Positions 62,549 through 64,000 of a stretch of DNA of 64,000 nucleotides are shown one piece after another. How positions within the stretch are numbered: the first letter of the stretch is position 1; every line of letters begins with the position of its first letter. The notes beneath the pieces are model-generated. The model had not been told where the DNA came from. It made no database searches and saw only the letters and a list, made by a program, of their open reading frames with translations. A program made the translations under genes and the position numbers. The DNA is from CAWINX01 sp963837585. GTDB lineage: Bacteria; Actinomycetota; Thermoleophilia; Solirubrobacterales; 70-9. The DNA lies in NCBI GenBank assembly GCA_963837585.1, contig CAWINX010000004.1:620001-684000 (forward strand), in the 5' to 3' direction.

Positions 62549-63575
62549 TGGCCAAGACCTCCTTCGCCAGCTCCCGGTAGTAGTTCGCGGCGCTGCTGCC
62601 GGAATCGTACTTCAGCACGCTGGCGCCTTTGACGGGAGCTTCCGCGAATTTGATCGCCTTTTTGATCCGCGACTTGAAGACGAGGTCGCCGAAGTTCTCC
62701 TCGAGGATCTCGACCGCCTCCTTGGCGTGGACCGTGCGCGAGTCCAGCATCGTCGGCAGGATGCCCTCGATCTTGACGTCGGGGTTGAGGTTCTCCTGGA
62801 TCATCTTCAGCGTGTTCTGGAGCTGGACCAGCCCGCGCATCGACAAATACTCGCACTGGACGGGGACGATCACCTTGCTCGCCGCGGTCAGCGCGTTGAT
62901 CGTCAGCAGCCCGAGGCTGGGAGGCGTGTCGATGCAGACGAAGTCGTAGTCGCCGGAGACCTCTTTCAGCGCTTTCTCAAGCGAGCGCTCGCGGCCGATC
63001 TTTGTGCTCATCGCGATCTCGGCGCCGGCCAGATCGATCGAGGCGACCGCGATGTCGATCTCGCGGTGCTGGATGATCTCGCTGATCGGCATGTCGTTGA
63101 CGAGCACGTCGTAGAGGCTTTTCTCGACCTTGTCGGGATCGATCCCCTGGCTCATCGTCAGGTTGCCCTGCGGATCCAGATCGATGCAGAGGACCCGATA
63201 TCCGGACTCGGCAAACGCCACGGCGAGGTTGAGCGTGGTGGTCGTCTTGGCCACTCCACCCTTCTGATTGGCAAAAGCAATCACCTCGGCGTGCTTGGTG
63301 GGAACTTCCACCTCCGGCTCTTCATCCGAAGTCTCATGGCGGCTGGGAGCGATCAGCTCGGAAGCCTTCACCCGCGCGGGCGCCTCGGCCTCGAGCTCTT
63401 TGAGAGCCACGGCCGCCGATCCCTCCCTCGCTTTTTCCGCGGGTGGCGCAGGGGTGGGAGCCGCTGCCGGGCGCTCGGGCACGGCCTCCTCCATACGCTG
63501 AAGCTCCTCCACAATCGGATGCGCTTCTTCGACAACGAGGGCCTTGGCTTTGGTCTTTCGACTGAGGAATCCCAT
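62535..63575 (-). CDS. ParA/Soj-type chromosome-partitioning ATPase
   Basis: A 346-residue deviant-Walker ATPase. The P-loop is EVIAFANQKGGVAKTTTTLN (KGGVAKT) followed by RVLCIDLDPQGNLTMSQGID, DYDFVCIDTPPSLGLLTINA and VIVPVQCEYLSMRGLVQLQN. Residues 1-95 are an extra acidic, proline-rich N-terminus (AAAPTPAPPAEKAREG) absent from standard ParA, much like the extension of FtsZ. The two genes overlap by 14 bases, so the products are made together; ParA may position FtsZ or the origin. ParB is not in view. Confidence 0.88.
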   Translation of the reverse strand: MGFLSRKTKAKALVVEEAHPIVEELQRMEEAVPERPAAAPTPAPPAEKAREGSAAVALKELEAEAPARVKASELIAPSRHETSDEEPEVEVPTKHAEVIAFANQKGGVAKTTTTLNLAVAFAESGYRVLCIDLDPQGNLTMSQGIDPDKVEKSLYDVLVNDMPISEIIQHREIDIAVASIDLAGAEIAMSTKIGRERSLEKALKEVSGDYDFVCIDTPPSLGLLTINALTAASKVIVPVQCEYLSMRGLVQLQNTLKMIQENLNPDVKIEGILPTMLDSRTVHAKEAVEILEENFGDLVFKSRIKKAIKFAEAPVKGASVLKYDSGSSAANYYRELAKEVLANESA

Positions 63576-63652
63576 TGCGCCGGTATTCGCATGGCCTCCG
63601 GCTTTTCCTGCCGGCTCGCGAAATTGCTAGGAATTGCCCGATCCCCGACCTT

Positions 63653-64000
63653 TTGGACAAGCGGCTGGTCTTCGTCACGGGCAAGGGGGGTGTCGGCAAG
63701 ACGACGGTCGCCGTAGCCCTCGGCCTGCGCGCCGCCGCGGCCGGCAAGCGGACGATCGTCTGCGAGGTCGCCTCCCAGGAGAACGCCTCACGGATGTTCG
63801 AGCACACCGAGGTCGGCTTCCACGAGGTCGAGATGGAGGAGAACCTCTGGTCGATCTCGATCGACCCCGACGAATCGATGCGCGAGTACGTGCTGCTCCA
63901 GCTCAAGGTCCGCGCGATGCGCGACATGCTCTTCCGCAGCCGCATCTTCAGCTACCTGGCGGCGGCGACGCCCGGCCTCAAGGAGCTGGTCACGATCGGC
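63653..64000 (+). CDS. ArsA/GET3-type anion-transporting ATPase, N-terminal part, cut by the window end
   Basis: Starts LDKRLVFVTGKGGVGKTTVA, a deviant Walker A shared by ArsA, GET3 and the Actinobacteria pair of ArsA-like proteins next to whiB. The frame continues ALGLRAAAAGKRTIVCEVAS, HEVEMEENLWSISIDPDESM and REYVLLQLKVRAMRDMLFRS to the edge. I take TTG 63653 as start; no ATG or GTG is nearer. It is divergent from parA across a 77-base gap. About one third of the expected length is visible. Confidence 0.82.
   Translation, partial: MDKRLVFVTGKGGVGKTTVAVALGLRAAAAGKRTIVCEVASQENASRMFEHTEVGFHEVEMEENLWSISIDPDESMREYVLLQLKVRAMRDMLFRSRIFSYLAAATPGLKELVTIG

Overview
The window is very G+C-rich (judged by eye, not computed), densely coded, and looks like an actinobacterial chromosome. 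The best guess is the deep-branching class Thermoleophilia (Solirubrobacterales-like). The gene order rpmE / DUF1385 / prfA / prmC / tsaC / glyA / wecA-like / atpI-B-E-F-H-A-G-D-C mixes actinobacterial and firmicute features. A Rv3030-Rv3031-Rv3032-like trio, a DipZ-like protein and a Rv1264-type cyclase also point to Actinobacteriota. No tRNA, rRNA, CRISPR array, transposase or prophage gene was seen.

Layout. 1-6.7 kb (minus strand): ahcY (cut by the window edge), a sugar-phosphate isomerase, an NDP-sugar pyrophosphorylase, UDP-glucose dehydrogenase, an LCP cell-wall ligase and an M20 peptidase. 6.7-7.2 kb: two inverted copies of a palindromic element. 7.2-14.4 kb: the complete F1Fo ATP synthase operon. 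14.4-23.3 kb: WecA-like transferase, DUF354 protein, VapBC module, glyA, a divergent secreted lysyl-oxidase-like protein, tsaC, prmC, prfA, DUF1385 protein and rpmE. 23.4-25.7 kb: a membrane GGDEF protein and an alpha/beta hydrolase. 25.9-31.1 kb: a tightly overlapped glycan operon (polysaccharide deacetylase, SDR-glycosyltransferase fusion, DegT aminotransferase, EamA transporter). 31.1-36.7 kb: ETF-QO, EtfA, EtfB and a two-part B12-dependent acyl-CoA mutase, with a TetR-type operator before etfB. 36.9-45.1 kb: HAD phosphatase, thiolase, leucyl aminopeptidase, thioesterase, HxlR regulator, aldehyde dehydrogenase and acyl-CoA dehydrogenase. 45.2-52.7 kb: two-component system, DipZ, a lipoprotein, PRC-barrel protein, MeaB, an acyltransferase and an ABC exporter. 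52.7-58.6 kb: amidase, the GT4 / GH57 / methyltransferase trio and a second methyltransferase. 58.6-64 kb: class III cyclase, gamma-glutamyltransferase, FtsZ, ParA and the start of an ArsA/GET3 ATPase.

How the genes work together. ETF, ETF-QO, acyl-CoA dehydrogenase, thiolase, acyl-CoA mutase and its chaperone MeaB fit fatty-acid and branched-chain acyl-CoA oxidation, with electrons passed to quinone and on to the ATP synthase. The isomerase, pyrophosphorylase, UGD, LCP, WecA-like and glycan-operon genes supply envelope polysaccharide. The GT4-GH57-methyltransferase trio probably makes a cytosolic methylated alpha-glucan.

Two features stand out. First, at least four families of imperfectly palindromic, RNA-like elements sit at gene junctions. 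Paired copies are A/B at 6721-6866 and 7047-7194, C1/C2 at 30101-30203 and 57537-57687, and D1/D2 at 43878-43970 and 62350-62439; E at 15581-15691 is single. Their stems covary between copies while loops stay conserved. D2 lies in frame inside a long N-terminal extension of FtsZ. I could not assign these to a known RNA family. Second, about 25 genes carry frameshifts, and those I could resolve at base level are nearly all single-base insertions. This looks like a sequence or assembly artefact rather than biology, so I annotate each such gene over its full inferred extent.
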